DNA of 64,000 nucleotides from Frankia alni ACN14a. GTDB lineage: Bacteria > Actinomycetota > Actinomycetes > Frankiales > Frankiaceae. The position numbers and the translations under genes are program-made. Positions within the stretch are counted from its first letter, which is position 1; each line of letters starts with the position of its first letter. Under the pieces are notes generated by a model that was not told the DNA's origin, searched no databases, and was given only the letters and a program-made list of their open reading frames with translations. Shown here piece by piece: positions 63,815-64,000 of this stretch. The DNA lies in assembly GCF_000058485.1 (NCBI RefSeq), contig NC_008278.1:3466962-3530961 (forward strand), written 5' to 3'.

Positions 63815-64000
63815 TCAACGACAGCGGCGGGCGGCCCACTCGTCGGCGAGCAGGGCGTAAACGATCTCGTCGGTCCACTCGCCGCGCAGGAGCTCGTTGC
63901 GGACGAAATACGCCTCGCGGCGCAGTCCGAGTCGCTGCAGGACGCGGGCGGAGGCGCCGTTGCGCGCGTAGATGCGCGCGACGATGCGGTGCAGGCCGAA
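63815..64000 (-). CDS. GNAT-family N-acetyltransferase, C-terminal end (5' part outside window)
   Basis: 61 residues remain in the window, in the reverse frame that ends with TGA at 63815-63817. The sequence FGLHRIVARIYARNGASARVLQRLG then EAYFVRNELLRGEW matches the C-terminal acetyl-CoA-binding end of RimJ/RimL-type GNAT proteins: N-x-A-S-x-R-V-L-x-x-L-G-(L/F)-R. The start and target lie beyond the window. Confidence 0.85.
   Translation of the reverse strand, partial: FGLHRIVARIYARNGASARVLQRLGLRREAYFVRNELLRGEWTDEIVYALLADEWAARRCR

Overview
The window is very GC-rich, densely coded DNA with strong G/C third-position bias, many GTG and TTG starts, ATGA/GTGA gene overlaps and a 13E12-type DUF222/HNH gene. 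Together these point to a soil actinomycete; a Frankia-like genome is my best guess, but that is inference. No rRNA, tRNA, CRISPR array or transposase gene was seen.

Layout. (1) 1-12460, plus strand: a translationally coupled lipid/polyketide operon. It holds the C-terminal part of a PfaA-like synthase (three identical ACPs, ketoreductase, dehydratase-like domain), a stand-alone PfaC-type double dehydratase, a PfaD-type enoyl reductase, and a complete acetyl-CoA carboxylase (fused AccD-AccA, AccB, AccC). The operon appears to carry its own malonyl-CoA supply. (2) 12528-14563: a DUF222/HNH nuclease-like gene and a small VOC/glyoxalase protein. (3) 14798-20321, minus strand: an ABC sugar/glycerophosphodiester-type importer (ATPase, lipoprotein, two permeases) with a class III phosphodiesterase inside the operon, preceded by a nested inverted repeat. 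(4) 20597-31319: an oxidative cluster with an alpha/beta hydrolase, a hotdog protein, an acyl-CoA dehydrogenase, a PDR-type reductase carrying its own 2Fe-2S domain, an FAD monooxygenase, three cytochromes P450 and a lipoprotein polysaccharide deacetylase flanked by a 25-bp direct repeat. (5) 31728-36991: a probably leaderless RHH regulator, a DUF4097 protein, then a secreted phosphoesterase, an MFS transporter and a beta-propeller protein. (6) 37052-39449: a TetR/SnoaL pair divergent from a flavin monooxygenase. (7) 39545-45597: an orphan ParA ATPase, prephenate dehydratase, and a branched-chain 2-oxoacid dehydrogenase E1alpha-E1beta-E2 operon. The last could supply branched acyl-CoA starters for lipid synthesis (inference). 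(8) 46471-52624: SnoaL, UppP, DedA, two COG4705-like membrane proteins with internal repeats, and an M48 protease with a C-terminal extension. (9) 52676-64000: F420/FMN-type oxidoreductase, amidohydrolase, hemerythrin, epimerase, M20 peptidase, SDR, diguanylate cyclase, ricin-like secreted protein, orphan Clp-N protein, DUF4232 lipoprotein and the end of a GNAT acetyltransferase.

Two features run across the window. First, there are many short tandem repeats with units of 14-18 bp, both between genes and inside genes; in genes they encode 5-residue repeats in disordered tails and linkers. Second, a 14-bp palindrome, GGTTCCGCGGAACC, recurs at seven sites (five perfect, two truncated by one base). 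Two perfect copies lie in frame inside the linkers between the ACP domains of the synthase.
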